Assembly: GCA_033032865.1 (NCBI GenBank)
Contig: JAWHQI010000049.1
Location: 4,340,001-4,404,000, forward strand
Origin: Dactylorhiza incarnata
Lineage: Eukaryota; Streptophyta; Magnoliopsida; Asparagales; Orchidaceae
DNA length: 64,000 nucleotides
Reading direction: 5' to 3'
Made by a program: the position numbers and the translations under genes. Shown piece by piece: positions 1 to 10,330 of the stretch (position 1 is its first letter; the number at the start of each line of letters is the position of its first letter). The notes under the pieces were generated by a model. It had not been told where the DNA came from, made no database searches, and was given only the letters and a program-made list of their open reading frames with translations.

Positions 1-124
1 CCTTTTGAGATCTAATTGTTTTATGACCTAACCATGCCACAAAGAGTATTGATGTGACAACATTTTAAATCATAACATAATATGCATAATATCATAGATG
101 ATTGATAGAAGGAAACATTTGACA

Positions 125-1512
125 CTATTCAATATTTAACATTCCTAGTTCAATCTTGAAAGCATTAAATTTGGCCTCATCCAAAGGCTTTGTAAAGATA
201 TCAACAACTTGATTGTCAGTGGGGACAAATTCAAGGCAGATATTTTTACATTCAACGAGTTCTCTTATAAAATGATATCTTATCTCTATGTGCTTAGTCC
301 TGCTATGAAAGACAGGATTCTTAACAATAGAGATAGCACTGGATGAGTCACAATATAGAGGAGTCTCACTTACCTTGAGGTTGTAGTCCTCTAACTGAAG
401 TTGTATACACAGGAGATGTGCACAACAACTACCTGCATCAATATATTCAGACTCAGCAGTGGATATTGCCACACTTGTCTGCTTCTTGCTGCTCCATGAT
501 ATCAACCTCCTTCCTAGGAATTGACAAGTACCACTTGTTCTTTTTCTGTCTTCTTTGCATCCTCCAAAATCTGCATTTGAAAAATCCAGTTAGTTCCAAA
601 TCATTATTCTTAGGGTACCAAAGGCCAAGATGTATGCTGCCTTTAAGGTATCTCAAAATCCTCCTTGCAGCTGAGTAGTAAGATTCCTTAGGGCATATCT
701 GGTACCTAGCACAAACACATGTAGCATACATAATGTCTGGTCTACTAGCAGTTAGATACAATAGGGATCCAATAATGCACCTGTACATGGATTCATCAAA
801 GGCCTTGCCCTTCTCATCCTTGTCTAGGGAAATGTTGGACCCCATGGGAGTTTTCATGGTGGAAGTTGATTCCATCCCAAATTTTTTGATAAGCTCCATA
901 GTGTACTTGGTCTGAGAGATGAATATCTCCTCATCAGACTGTTTCACTTGGAGGCCTAAGAAGTCCTTGAGCTCTCCCATACTGCTCATCTCAAACTCCC
1001 CTGCATAAGGTTGGAAAACCGTTTGCATAGGTTGTCATCAGTAGACCCAAATATTATGTTATCAACATATATTTGGATTAGAAGACACTTGCCCTTTGTT
1101 TCCATAAGAAACAATGTGTTATCTATCTTTCCTCTCAGGACTTGTTCTTGATGAGAAAGCTAGACAAGGTCTCATACCAAGCCCTAGGGGCTTACTTTAG
1201 ACCATATAGAGCCTTCCTAAGTAAATACACATGAGAAGAGAGGGTTGGATGCACAAAACCTGATGGTTGTACAACATATACCTCTTCCTTCAAGTCACCA
1301 TTGAGGAAGGTTGATTTGACATCCATTTGATATACTTTGAACACCTTGTGGGCAGCATAGGCATGGAATAGCCTAATTGCTTCTAACCTTGCAACAGGGG
1401 CAAAGGTTTGATCAACGTCTATTTACGCTTCTTGTCTATAGCCCTTGGCTACCAATCTAGCCTTATTTTTTATGATGATCCCATTTTCATCCAACTTGTT
1501 GTTGTAAATCCA
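125..1512 (-). pseudogene. Copia-1 reverse transcriptase and RNase H (broken)
   Basis: The minus strand encodes copia reverse transcriptase followed by RNase H. RNase H (125-505 plus upstream) shows the STAESEYI, DSSSAI and HSRTKHI blocks and ends in DIFTKPLDEAKF. The thumb/connection part (453-1,028) contains GELKDFLGLQV and SRPDIMYA. The palm motif at 1,059-1,070 reads YVDN instead of YVDD, a substitution of a catalytic aspartate. A one-base gain in the A run at about 580-584 shifts the frame between reverse transcriptase and RNase H, and further stops lie at about 1,140-1,430. Position 1,512 is an abrupt switch into gypsy integrase coding sequence. Clearly non-functional. Confidence 0.9.
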
Positions 1513-2800
1513 TACGGATCGCCCTGTTCCGCAACTGACGTACCTCAGCATCCTCGATGCTAACGGGCCTGACCGCCGTCTTAAGCCCACTATCCACGGG
1601 TACCTAATCCGCTGCGACCACATGCGTAGGCTCTTGCACCGCCTTCCGCAACACAGAGATGTGAAAAACATCGTGTAGCCCGCTCAGTTCCGCCGATAGT
1701 GCAAGCCTATAAGCTGCCTCACCGACGCGCTCGATGATCTCAAACGGTCCAAGGTATCTCGGACTCAGCTTTTTCAAGCGTCGAATCATGGATACACCCT
1801 TGAACAGCCTGATCTTCAAGTAAACCCAATCGCCAACGGCGAACTGGACGTCGCGGTGCTTCGCATTATAGTACTTCGCCTGCCTATCCTGCGCAACCAA
1901 AAGCCTCTCCCGGATCATACGCACCGTCGAAGTCGCCTCTTCGACGTCTTTCCTCTTGAAGAGCTTCGTCTCGCCCGTTTCCGCCCAAGCTAAGGGAGTG
2001 CGGCACTTCCTGCCATAGAGGGCCTCGAAAGGCGCCATCTGAATACTCGCCTGATAGCTGTTGTTGTACGCGAACTCAACAAGAAAGAGGTGATCTTCCC
2101 ACCCCTTGCCAAACTCCAGGACGCACATCCGGAGCATGTCTTCCATCGTCCTGTTGGTACGCTCAGTTTGGCCATCCGTCTGAGGATGAAAGGTCGTGCT
2201 AAACTACAGCTTCGTACCCAAAAGACGGTTGACTAGCCTCCAGTCGCTCAAAGTAAAGCGTCCATCACGATCACTGACGATGCTACGGGGCACACCGTGC
2301 AGTCGCACTATAGTATCAACATATAACTTTGCCAATTTCTCCACAGAGTCATCCCTCCGGTTGGGGATAAAGTGCGCCACCTTCGACAGTCGATCTACAA
2401 CTACCTAGATGGCATCGTTCCCGCACTGCGATCTCGGCAGCCCATGCACGAAATCCATGGAAATGTCATCAAACTTCCACTCCGGAACAGGCAATGACTG
2501 CAAAAAGCCACCGGGCTTCTGACATTCTGCCTTCACTAGCGCACAAGTGTGGCACTTGGCCACGTAGTGAGCGATGTCCCTCTTCATACCTGGCCACCAG
2601 AAAAGGACCTTCATGTCCTTATACATCTTCGTGCTCCCCGGATGAACTGAATACCTGGTACGATGCGCCTCGTACATCAACTCATCGCGCAGCTCACCCG
2701 CCTTGGGGACGCACAAACGGTCGCCTCTCCACAGCAATCTGTCTCGAACCTGAAACTGGGCATCCGGCCCACCCCCAGCATCCTCCGCGTAGCGCTTCAA
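1513..2800 (-). pseudogene. Gypsy-A integrase (broken)
   Basis: Integrase inserts the element cDNA into chromosomal DNA. From right to left: the HHCC zinc-binding region (2,405-2,800; HPGSTKMYKDMK then CHTC), the DDE core (about 2,150-2,404; [33 protein letters not shown] can be read across frames), and the C-terminal part (1,604-2,146; [27 protein letters not shown]). Stops occur at the tryptophan codon after GNDAI near 2,404 (read as TGG to TAG), near 2,204 and after HVVAAD near 1,604. The last readable codons, homologous to gypsy-B LRNKMI, end at 1,513 where copia-1 sequence resumes. Confidence 0.85.
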
Positions 2801-3658
2801 ACTCGGATCGAGTTCAAAAGCCTGGCGGACCCTATCTGCGAGGTCGTACTACACCTCCGTCCAACTCAAACAGGCACCGGCACTGCTCCTCTTCTCTACG
2901 CAAGAAATACCCAAGGCCTCCAGGTCACGTATCAGGTGCTCATCATGCATCTGAATCCAGTTGGCCTGCGCTGGAGCCCTGCGACTGAGTGCATCCGCAA
3001 AAACATTCCCCTTCCCGGGAGTGTAGTGGATCTCGAAGGTGAAGTCCCCCAGGAACTCCATCCACCTCTGCTGCCGCATATTCAGCCCTTTCTGCGTCAG
3101 AAGGTACTTCAGGCTCTTATGGTCCGTGAAGATGTCGATCTTCAAGCCATACACATAATGCCGCCAAAGCTTCAGGGCAAATATCACGGCCGCCAACTCC
3201 AAGTCGTGGACCGGATAATTCCGCTCGTGCACCTTCAGCTAGCGAGAGCCATACGCTATAACCTTGCCATGCTGCTGCAGAACGCAGCCAAGGCCGCTCC
3301 CAGAAGCGTCGATGTAGATTTCGTAGCCCTCCGTGCCGCAAGGCAAACATAAGATCGGAGCCGTCGTAGGCCACCGCTTCAACTCCTCGAAAGCCTGCGC
3401 ACACACGAGCGTCCAAATGAACTCCTGCATCTTCCGCGTCAGCGTCGTAAGAGGCAGCGCGATCCGGGAGAAGTTCTCCATGAAGCGCCTGTAATAACCG
3501 GCCAGCCCGAGAAAGCTACGGACCTCCGCTACAGAAGAAAGGACAGGCCACTCCCTGATGGCCGAAACCTTCACCGGCCGCCACACCCGAACCACTAACC
3601 ACATGGCCCAAGAACGCCACGGAAGGAAGCTAGAACTCGCACTTCGAGAACTTGGCAT
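2801..3658 (-). pseudogene. Gypsy-A RNase H and C-terminal reverse transcriptase (broken)
   Basis: This continues the polyprotein after the stop at 3,658. It holds the RT thumb ([20 protein letters not shown]) and RNase H ([45 protein letters not shown]), where the D, E and D catalytic positions can be seen. Breaks: a TAG replacing the tryptophan codon after CEF at about 3,655, a frameshift just after it, a TAG after YGSR at about 3,240, and a stop at about 2,849. The domain is otherwise almost full length, so these are late inactivating mutations. Confidence 0.85.
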
Positions 3659-4781
3659 ACAACTGGTTCCTCCTCAGAACCTCCAAAACCACTCGCAGGT
3701 GATCACCGTGCTCCTCCTCGGACTGAGAGTAGACTAGTATGTCATCCAGGAAGACGACCATAAACTGGTCGAGGTACTCTCGGAAGGTCCGTGGCATCAA
3801 GTCCATAAACACCGAAGGCGCATTAGACAGCCCAAACGGCATCACGGTGAACTCATACTGCCCGTACCTCATACTGAAGGCAGTCTTCGGAATATCGCAC
3901 TCCCTAATCTGCACCTGATAATAGCCGGACTTCAAGTCCAGCTTCGAGTAAACTGTCGAACCAACGAGCTGGTCGAACAAATCATCTATCCTCGGAAGAG
4001 GATACTTGTTCTTCTCTGTCGGCTTGTTCAGCTCCCGATAGTCGATGCAAAGCCGCAAGCTACCGTCCTTCTTTTTGACAAAGAGGACCGGTGCACTCCA
4101 AGGTGAGGAACTCGGATGCACGTAGCCCTGCTCAAGCAGCTCCTGCAACTGCAGCTTCAACTCCGCCAACTCTTTCGGAGCCATACGATACGGCGAGCGA
4201 GCCACAGGCTTAGCGCCTGGCACCAACTCAATCGTGAAATCTATCTCCCTCTGCGGGGGAGTACCGGGGAGCTCGCTCGGGAACACATCGGGGAACTCTG
4301 CTACTACCGGAACATCCGCTAGGCTGGGCCTCGGCATTGAAGCCTCCACAAGAGCAAAGAATAACTCTGCTCCCTGTCGCACTGCCTTGGACACCTGGAG
4401 AGCAGACATCAGCATCTTGCTCGATCCACGCATGCCCGCAAAGACCGTCTCACGATTGGCACCTTGCCCAAACCTCACCTCCTTGGTGGTGCAATCGATG
4501 CACGCACGCTGTTCTGACAGCCAGTCCATACCGAAGATAACATCGAACTCAACCAAGGGGAGTAACGATGCCTTCAGGTCATACTTCCGACTACCAACTA
4601 GAACCTTTACGCAGCAACTCCTCTCCACACGCATCGAATATCCATTCGGCAGTAGGACCTCCAGTCCGTCTGCAGAAGCAATTGACGGTGCACCAATACG
4701 TTGGAGGAAGTCCGACGATAAGAAGGAGTGCGAAGCTCCAGTATCGAAAAGCGCTCTCGCAGGGACGCCTAAAACATTCAC
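3630..4781 (-). CDS. Gypsy-A aspartic protease and reverse transcriptase fragment, 383-aa open frame
   Basis: A long open stretch of gypsy pol. Residues about 1-120 are the retroviral-type aspartic protease, with active site DTGASHSF (residues 13-20) and the flap-region FGMDWLSE. Residues about 180-383 are reverse transcriptase: [56 protein letters not shown] and the catalytic FLDDILVYS. It terminates at a TAG in the thumb where the homologous frame in gypsy-B has tryptophan. The methionine at 4,781 is internal to the original gag-pol polyprotein, so this is a surviving open segment of a larger gene, not a natural gene unit. Confidence 0.8.
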   Translation of the reverse strand: MNVLGVPARALFDTGASHSFLSSDFLQRIGAPSIASADGLEVLLPNGYSMRVERSCCVKVLVGSRKYDLKASLLPLVEFDVIFGMDWLSEQRACIDCTTKEVRFGQGANRETVFAGMRGSSKMLMSALQVSKAVRQGAELFFALVEASMPRPSLADVPVVAEFPDVFPSELPGTPPQREIDFTIELVPGAKPVARSPYRMAPKELAELKLQLQELLEQGYVHPSSSPWSAPVLFVKKKDGSLRLCIDYRELNKPTEKNKYPLPRIDDLFDQLVGSTVYSKLDLKSGYYQVQIRECDIPKTAFSMRYGQYEFTVMPFGLSNAPSVFMDLMPRTFREYLDQFMVVFLDDILVYSQSEEEHGDHLRVVLEVLRRNQLYAKFSKCEF

Positions 4782-4850
4782 ATAGCCTACGCCGCCAAAC
4801 CAGTTAGCATGAACATTAAATCAGGTATATAAAACAGTAAAGACTGCATC

Positions 4851-5379
4851 TTAAATTGTACCTGTCACGACGTCCTTGGCTTTGATAGCCTCCTGCTGAT
4901 CGAGACTAAAGACTCTGGGCTGGGGGGGAGCCATACGGGAAGCCGTGGACTCAACCGCCTTTGCCTTTTTAGAATAAAGTGGCCCAGTCTTCTTCTCTGG
5001 CCTTGGAAGCCCACTGCGGCAATCCCGAGAGAAATGGCCAGGCTTGCCACAAGTGAAACAAATAAGAGGGCCACGTCCAGATGACACGCCCGAAGCAGAG
5101 GGAGCTGGCCCAGATACTCGAGCCTTCTTCCAGCGACTCAACCTCCGCATCTTTGTCGCACTCGGCGCTTTGCCCTCCGGCACTGCCTCGACCACAGCTA
5201 CCTTGCCCTTCTCCCTGAGCATGTCCTGCTCAAGGGCTCGGGCTGAACCAACGAGGGTCGTGAATGTTGGAGTTACCATTGTGATCTAGAAGTGGTCAAA
5301 CATGTAATGTCACTGCCAACGCGATATGAGCCTGCAGGGTCGCACATAAGAGCATATGGAGAAGTTGGAATATTGACTG
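4851..5379 (-). pseudogene. Gypsy-A gag, C-terminal part with zinc knuckle
   Basis: Nucleocapsid part of gag. The open stretch 4,851-5,279 includes TPTFTTLVGSARALEQDML followed by one CCHC knuckle (CFTCGKPGHFSRDC, C-x2-C-x4-H-x4-C) at about 5,027-5,068 and a basic tail. In the same frame a TAG lies a few codons upstream of the methionine at 5,279, and the sequence then runs into the solo LTR at 5,380. The N-terminal capsid part continues on the other side of that LTR (6,276-6,990). Confidence 0.75.
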
Positions 5380-5484
5380 TGTTGGTAAAGGTTACCAATC
5401 ACCATATAGAATGGGGGAAGTCCAGCAAATGTTGCTGTTTGAATTCGTCGGGTTTACATGAATAGAATTCGTCGGATTCGTCAG

Positions 5485-5710
5485 ATTCGTCGGATCATTC
5501 CGTGGAATCTCGACGAATTGTCGCAGAGACCCTTCACTCGGCAAATGTTGCCGTCTGATTGGATTCGTCGGAATTCGTCGGATCATTCCGTGGAATCTCG
5601 ACGAATTGTCGTAGAGACCCTTCACTCGGCAAATGTTGCCGTCTGATTGGATTCGTCGGAATTCGTCGGATTGTCCCGTGAAAACTCGACGAATGCTGTT
5701 CCGTGGAATC
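5485..5710 (+). repeat. 88-bp tandem repeat with nested hairpin, three copies
   Basis: Copies start at 5,485, 5,573 and 5,661. Each begins with ATTCGTCG and, in the first two, folds as ATTCGTCG / ATTCC-GT-GGAAT / CGACGAAT, giving an 8-bp outer stem and a 5-bp inner stem. The third copy is diverged but keeps CTCGACGAAT. Position is U3, upstream of the TATA box at 5,793. Confidence 0.85.
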
Positions 5711-5792
5711 CCGACGAATTGTAACAGAACCCCCAATTCTGCTGTGTGGTCTGCGGATAGCGATTCTTCTAGAAGCCTGTTTATGCTTTGAG

Positions 5793-5801
5793 TATAAATA
5801 G
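5793..5801 (+). promoter_or_regulatory. TATA box of the solo LTR
   Basis: TATAAATAG lies about 90 bp downstream of the U3 repeats and upstream of a C/T-rich leader, the expected position for the LTR promoter. Confidence 0.55.
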
Positions 5802-6275
5802 ATATTCTTTAGGGTTCTTATTTCTAACGACAAGTTCAGCTGACGAAAATTGTTTCGCTCTCGCCCGAACCCTAGACGGAAGGAGTTCCGTCCAGTTCGC
5901 CTCCGCCGACCTCCTCTCCGGCGATCGTCGTCGTGATTGTTCTTCTTGGAGCGAACCTAGCAGTTCGTGGAAGTGCAAGGTGCAGTTGTTCTTCCTTCCG
6001 AGTTGCGTGCGACGTGATTTGGCATTATCCCGGCTCGTGTGGACTTTTGTAGAGACGTAGACAATATTCTACGTGAGGACTCGCACAGCCGACAACAGGA
6101 TTCAACTCGTGGAGCATCTAGGTTGGATTTGATCCAATCCCACTAAGGTAATTTTTGCCTAGTTTTGTTTTAACTTCTTGATTCAATATTCATGGCCGAT
6201 CTAAGTCCTTTTGGGTTGTTTCTGTTTATTTCCGCTGCGCATACATACGATGTATGGCTCTAGAAAAACCCAACA

Positions 6276-6990
6276 GTGAAACCCTGTGCCAACGGCCCTG
6301 CCAGAAGATGCCGCAACTCAGTACGCAAACCACCATAAAACCTGTTCACCCTTCTCCCCTCATCATCGAAAGAAGTTCCAGCATAGCGCCCGAGGCGGGT
6401 GAACTCATGCAAGTAGTCATCAACCAGTCTACCACCCTGTGTTAGAGCCAAGAACTGGTTCTCCATCGCGATCTGATGCGACTGAGGCACATACCGTGCG
6501 AGGAAGATTCTCGAGAACTCTTCTATCGTCAGATCAGCCAGTCGCCTTCCCGCAAACTGGCGCATCTCAACCTCATCCCACCACCGCCCAGCTCCCTTTC
6601 TAGCAAGTAAGAAGCAAAGGTCACCTTCTGCGCTTCCTCCGACTGTGTCGCTGTCAGAATTTGCTTCACATGCGACAACCAGTCTTCGGCCTCAGCTGGG
6701 GATTCAACCCCGGTAAACGGAGGAGGTCGGAATCCCAGAAAGTGCTTCAGCTGTTGCTCAGGAGCACGCCTCACTGGGACTTGCTCGACTCTTAGTGGCT
6801 CAGGGGCCACCTCTTGCACTGGCGGTTGGCCTTGCCTTTCATGCTGGCCATTCAACGCAGCTAGAATGGCTTAAGTAACTAGCCGAACCAACTCAGCAGA
6901 CGGAGTTGTAGGGGCCTCAGCAGACCCACTACTCTCATGCACATCATGGGGACGCGACGGTCCCGCTGCACTTCGAGTGCCCTACACAAG
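6276..6990 (-). pseudogene. Gypsy-A gag, capsid part (frameshifted)
   Basis: Retrotransposon gag capsid region. The upstream part (6,529-6,855) has HFLGFRPPPFTGVESPAEAEDWLSHV, the F-x-G...AE-x-WL signature of plant gypsy gag. After a frameshift near 6,550 the downstream frame (6,260-6,565) continues with TIEEFSRIFLARYVP, LTQGGRLVDDYLHEFTRLGRYA and a conserved R-FYGGLR. The last codons before the solo LTR are QGFTV. An in-frame TAA occurs close to the probable N terminus at about 6,873. The leader between about 6,990 and 7,200 holds no other gene. Confidence 0.8.
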
Positions 6991-7200
6991 TGCAAAACAT
7001 AGTTAGGCGACAGCACAGTCGCAACTAACAACAAAAGGAACACTCAGGTTCCAAAATCATGCAATTATTGTTGGTTTATTGTTACATTTTATTCCTAAGT
7101 GGACATTTTTGGGTTTATTTTACGTCTCAACGGTAGCGCACACACGTGCTCACCACCCCTTAAAAGAATTCGCCCACGAATTCCTTAGAAGGATACGGAA

Positions 7201-7218
7201 CCCTAGAAGCTGATACCA
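7201..7218 (-). other. Gypsy-A primer-binding site
   Basis: Three bases inside the LTR the minus strand reads TGGTATCAGCTTCTAGGG; the first nine bases match the complement of the plant initiator-methionine tRNA 3' end, the primer used by chromoviruses. It fixes the internal border of LTR-A. Confidence 0.75.
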
Positions 7219-7221
7219 ATT

Positions 7222-9306
7222 TGTAACACCCCCATCCGTTAAGAAGCATATAGCAGAAGGTCCGGTCGGGGCCCCACGCCATATACGACAAACAAACGGG
7301 AACGTCTCTTAATTGAATAATCAATGACAATATACCACGGAGCCTAACTCAGAGCATTCTATACGGAAGTAAGAGAGGGAGACAGAATTATAAACCACAA
7401 GACCCGAACTCGGGTATGTCCACTTCTATAACTTGGAATAAAATGTTTTACAACATAAAAAAGAGGCACGACGGCCTTACAGTTTACCAACATCGGCGCG
7501 CAGGCCGGCCATACATGAAAACAGAAGAAAGGACAAAAGGCCTTCAAGGGCCGCAGCAGTGCAGAGGCTTCAGCCCGCCAAGTTCCCGCTCGGTCCAGCT
7601 CCTGTACAACAAGCCCACCAAAGATGGTGGCAACATAGGGCAACGGTCAGCTAAAGCTGACCAAATTACAACGACCCCACCCCTTCGAGGGGGTGGCAGC
7701 TCTAACCGTCCCTGCAAAATAGTCTCAACAGCATATATATATAAGAGTGCGACTAGCAAAGTCCACCGCAGCTCGTACATATGCAACATCACAAACGTGG
7801 GAATGGCCTCCACGTCTCGTGCTCTCAGGCACTCTTTGGTGTACTACGCCTTCCACCACCATCCACTATTGATGGCTTTGCCCCTCGAGGCTAAATTCGG
7901 CGGCCCGAATACCAGGGTCCTCCGTGCTTTAATTGTGAACATATCGTAGTCCGAAGACTCTATCCCATTGCCTCCCGTCATGCTGTCTGAGGCTTACTAA
8001 TCAGGTGCTGCAATGGTGCGGTTTCAGGTTCGCCAGATGCCCGTTGTTCACAGCTCTCATTGTACAACACGAAGAGCGGGTATGGCATCCCCTCAGCCCA
8101 GGTATTCTCAATTAGCCAGCTCCACGGGCCGCTAAGTCATCCACCAGGACACCTCCACAGGTCGGGTACACCGGCCTCAGGTCCCCTCAACAGGTGGGCA
8201 CAACAACATCACCAGAACTCAGTCTGGGAAGCTGTCGCCCAGGCGACATTCACTGTCGCCTGCGACAGTGCACAAAACCCTAATTTGGCTTCTAGCTGTG
8301 GGTGCTTCCCGGGGCACACCCCCAGGCATTGCTGCACATGCAGTAGCACTCCCACTGCCTCAGAACACCCAAATTCACCAGAACCCAAGTCTGGGGAGCT
8401 GTCGCCCAGGCGACATTCACTGACGCCCAGCGACAGCTAGACAGAACTCCATTTCTGCCTTTTAACTTCGGGTGCTGCCCGGGGCACACCCCCGGACGTT
8501 GTTGCGCATGCAGTAGCACCCTCTAGCCCTAAGAGGCAAGTATAACAACACGGGGTTTTTCCCCGACACGCACAATACCAAAAAGTATCACCAATCCGGA
8601 CGAACCGTCACGGATGGGCTTCACACAGCGCGCCTACGTCCATCTCACGCGTGGACTCTACATGAATGCAAGCTTTGACGGGGATAACACAAATCGACCC
8701 GTCGGAGGCCACGACCTCACCCTTTTGGGTAGGGGCCTCAACGATGCATGGGAAAGGACTAGAACATGTCCAAAAGGGGTTAGAAGAGTTCGTTACCCTT
8801 AAACGCCGCTTTGAGACCATGGCTCGACTTTTGGCACGGATGGAAAGGAGCGCCTTGCCCTCCTCTATGCGTAGCCACCAACGTTGAAGGGATTGGATGA
8901 GTGTAGCGCCTCCAAACCCAAGCTCCAAGCTAGGGTTTACTATTCTACTTCTTCTCCAAGCTCTTCTCTCTCTCTCTCTTAAGAACCCTTAAGAAAATAA
9001 TGAGAAAGAAGGGGATTTCGGCCTTCTATGCTGCCACCGAGCCTCCCAAGCCAAAACCAGCCCCCAAAGTCAAAGTGCAATCAATGCCCTTGATTTCGGC
9101 CACAAAGTCCAACTTTGAGCTGTCACCCGGCGACAGCCGCTGTCGCCCTGGCGACAGCGATAAGAACCGACATTGACCAGTCAACGCCGTCCGACAGCTC
9201 ACGGCAGAACCTTCTCAACAGAGCGCTATCGCCCAGGCGACAACCACTGTCGCCGGCGACAGCTCTGGATTCCAGAATTCAGAATTTTCTGATTTGGGGT
9301 CTTACA
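7222..9306 (-). repeat. Gypsy-A 5' LTR (LTR-A)
   Basis: A 2,085-bp LTR. On the plus strand it starts TGTAACACC beside the PBS and ends GGTCTTACA at 9,306, so the element strand reads TGTAAGACC...GGTGTTACA. The U5 end aligns by eye with the reverse complement of LTR-B (shared GCATATAGCAG and CCCACGCC stretches), showing that gypsy-A and gypsy-B are relatives. Open frames inside it (for example 7,416-7,949 and 8,060-8,440) have no recognisable domain and are treated as chance. Confidence 0.85.
8205..8545 (-). repeat. Two-copy ~170-bp repeat with GTCGCC/GGCGAC hairpins in LTR-A
   Basis: Two diverged copies (about 8,205-8,375 and 8,376-8,545) share CTGTCGCCCAGGCGACA followed by a CCCGGGGCACACCCCC block. 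The same CTGTCGCC...GGCGACAG hairpin recurs at about 9,118-9,160 and 9,228-9,262, nearer the start of U3. Confidence 0.75.
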
Positions 9307-10323
9307 CACTATGAGTTTACTGTTATGCCGTTTGGATTGATGAATGCGCCGTCAGTATTTATAGATCTGATGAATAGGACCTTTAGAGAGTGCCTCGATC
9401 GATTTGTCATCGTCCACATCGACGATATCTTGGTGTACTCTCAGTCTGAAGAAGAACACACGATTCATTTGCTCGTAGTTTTGGAATCACTGCGATGTAG
9501 TCAAGTATATGCCAAGTTCTCCAAGTGCGAGTTCTGGCTAGCCTCAGTGGCGTTCCTTGGTCATGTTGGTAGTGGCGAGGGTATCGCAGTGGATAGGTCA
9601 AAGATCGATGCAATCCAGAAGTGGCCCGTTTTGGAAACAGTAGCAGAAGTCAGGAGTTTCCTTGGACTTGCCGGCTACTATCGGCGCTTCGTGGAGAACT
9701 TTTCGCGGATTGCTCTACCTCTCACCACCTTGACAAGGAAGGATCAGAAGTTTGTTTGGTCACCAATGTGTGCACGAGTTTTTGAAGAATTAAAGAGTCG
9801 TCTGACTACGTCACCGATCTTGTGTTTGCCATGTGGTGCAGAAGGCTATGAAATTTACAGCGATGCGTGAGGGATCGGCTTAGGCTGCGTAATTCTTCGG
9901 CATGGTCAAGTGATAGCTTATGGCTCTCGCCATTTGAAAGTGCATGAGCGGAATTACCCGGCCCACGACTTGGAGTTGGCGGCCGTGATCTTCACTCTGA
10001 AATTGTGGCGACACTACTTGTATGGAGTGAAGGTTGATATCTTTATGGACCATAAGAGCCTAAAATATCTGCTAAATCAGAAAGAGCTCAATATGCGACT
10101 GCGAAGGTGGATGGAGTTCCTGGGGGACTACACTTTCGAAATAAACTATACTCCCGGGAAGGGAAATGTCGTCGCAGATGCTTTGAGCCGGAGGGCTTCT
10201 GCGCAGGCCAACTGGGTTCAGATGCTTGACTCGCGTCTGATCAGTGACTTAGAAGCTTTAGAGATCTCATGTATGGAGAGGAGTTCTAGTGCAAGTGCGT
10301 GCTTGATAGGCCCTAGAGCTTGA
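9307..10323 (+). pseudogene. Gypsy-B reverse transcriptase (C-terminal) and RNase H
   Basis: RT from the [10 protein letters not shown] motif onward, with the palm motif changed to HIDDILVYS (the two aspartates are kept), then the thumb [24 protein letters not shown] at about 9,868 breaks the start of RNase H (IYSDA-stop-GIGLGC). RNase H continues at 9,910-10,323 with [23 protein letters not shown] and [10 protein letters not shown]. The open frame that appears to start at 9,115 borrows its first about 60 codons from LTR-A and is not a real N terminus. Confidence 0.85.
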
Positions 10324-10330
10324 TTCGAGC

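Larger units (their letters stand above)
5380..6275 (+). mobile_element. Solo LTR (copia-type) inside gypsy-A gag
   Basis: An 896-bp block interrupts gypsy gag. It begins TGTTGG and ends CCAACA, the short inverted termini of plant copia LTRs. It contains a TATA box (5,793-5,801), U3-type tandem hairpins upstream of it and a pyrimidine-rich U5 that ends near TTTCCGCTGCGCATAC, as in many copia LTRs. No internal domain is present, so a solo LTR left by LTR-LTR recombination is the simplest reading. The flanking five bases (GACTG left, GTGAA right) do not match, so target duplication is not supported. Confidence 0.65.
1513..9306 (-). mobile_element. Gypsy-A: chromovirus (Tekay/Del-like) element, 3' end truncated, containing a solo LTR
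   Basis: Minus-strand order is 5' LTR (7,222-9,306), PBS (7,201-7,218), gag, protease, reverse transcriptase, RNase H and integrase, ending abruptly at 1,513 a few codons before the usual integrase end, with no PPT or 3' LTR. The domain order protease-RT-RNase H-integrase is Ty3/gypsy; the integrase tail ([19 protein letters not shown]) is typical of plant chromoviruses of the Tekay/Del group. At its right edge the LTR abuts the middle of gypsy-B reverse transcriptase, so gypsy-A was inserted into gypsy-B. Gag is interrupted by another LTR at 5,380-6,275. Most domains carry at least one stop. Confidence 0.85.

Noticed and set aside
7416..8928. Frames of 60-177 codons within LTR-A
   Set aside because: Lie wholly inside an LTR, overlap on both strands and lack recognisable motifs.
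9115..9306. N-terminal extension of the gypsy-B open frame
   Set aside because: The first about 60 codons are LTR-A sequence read by chance in frame with RT.
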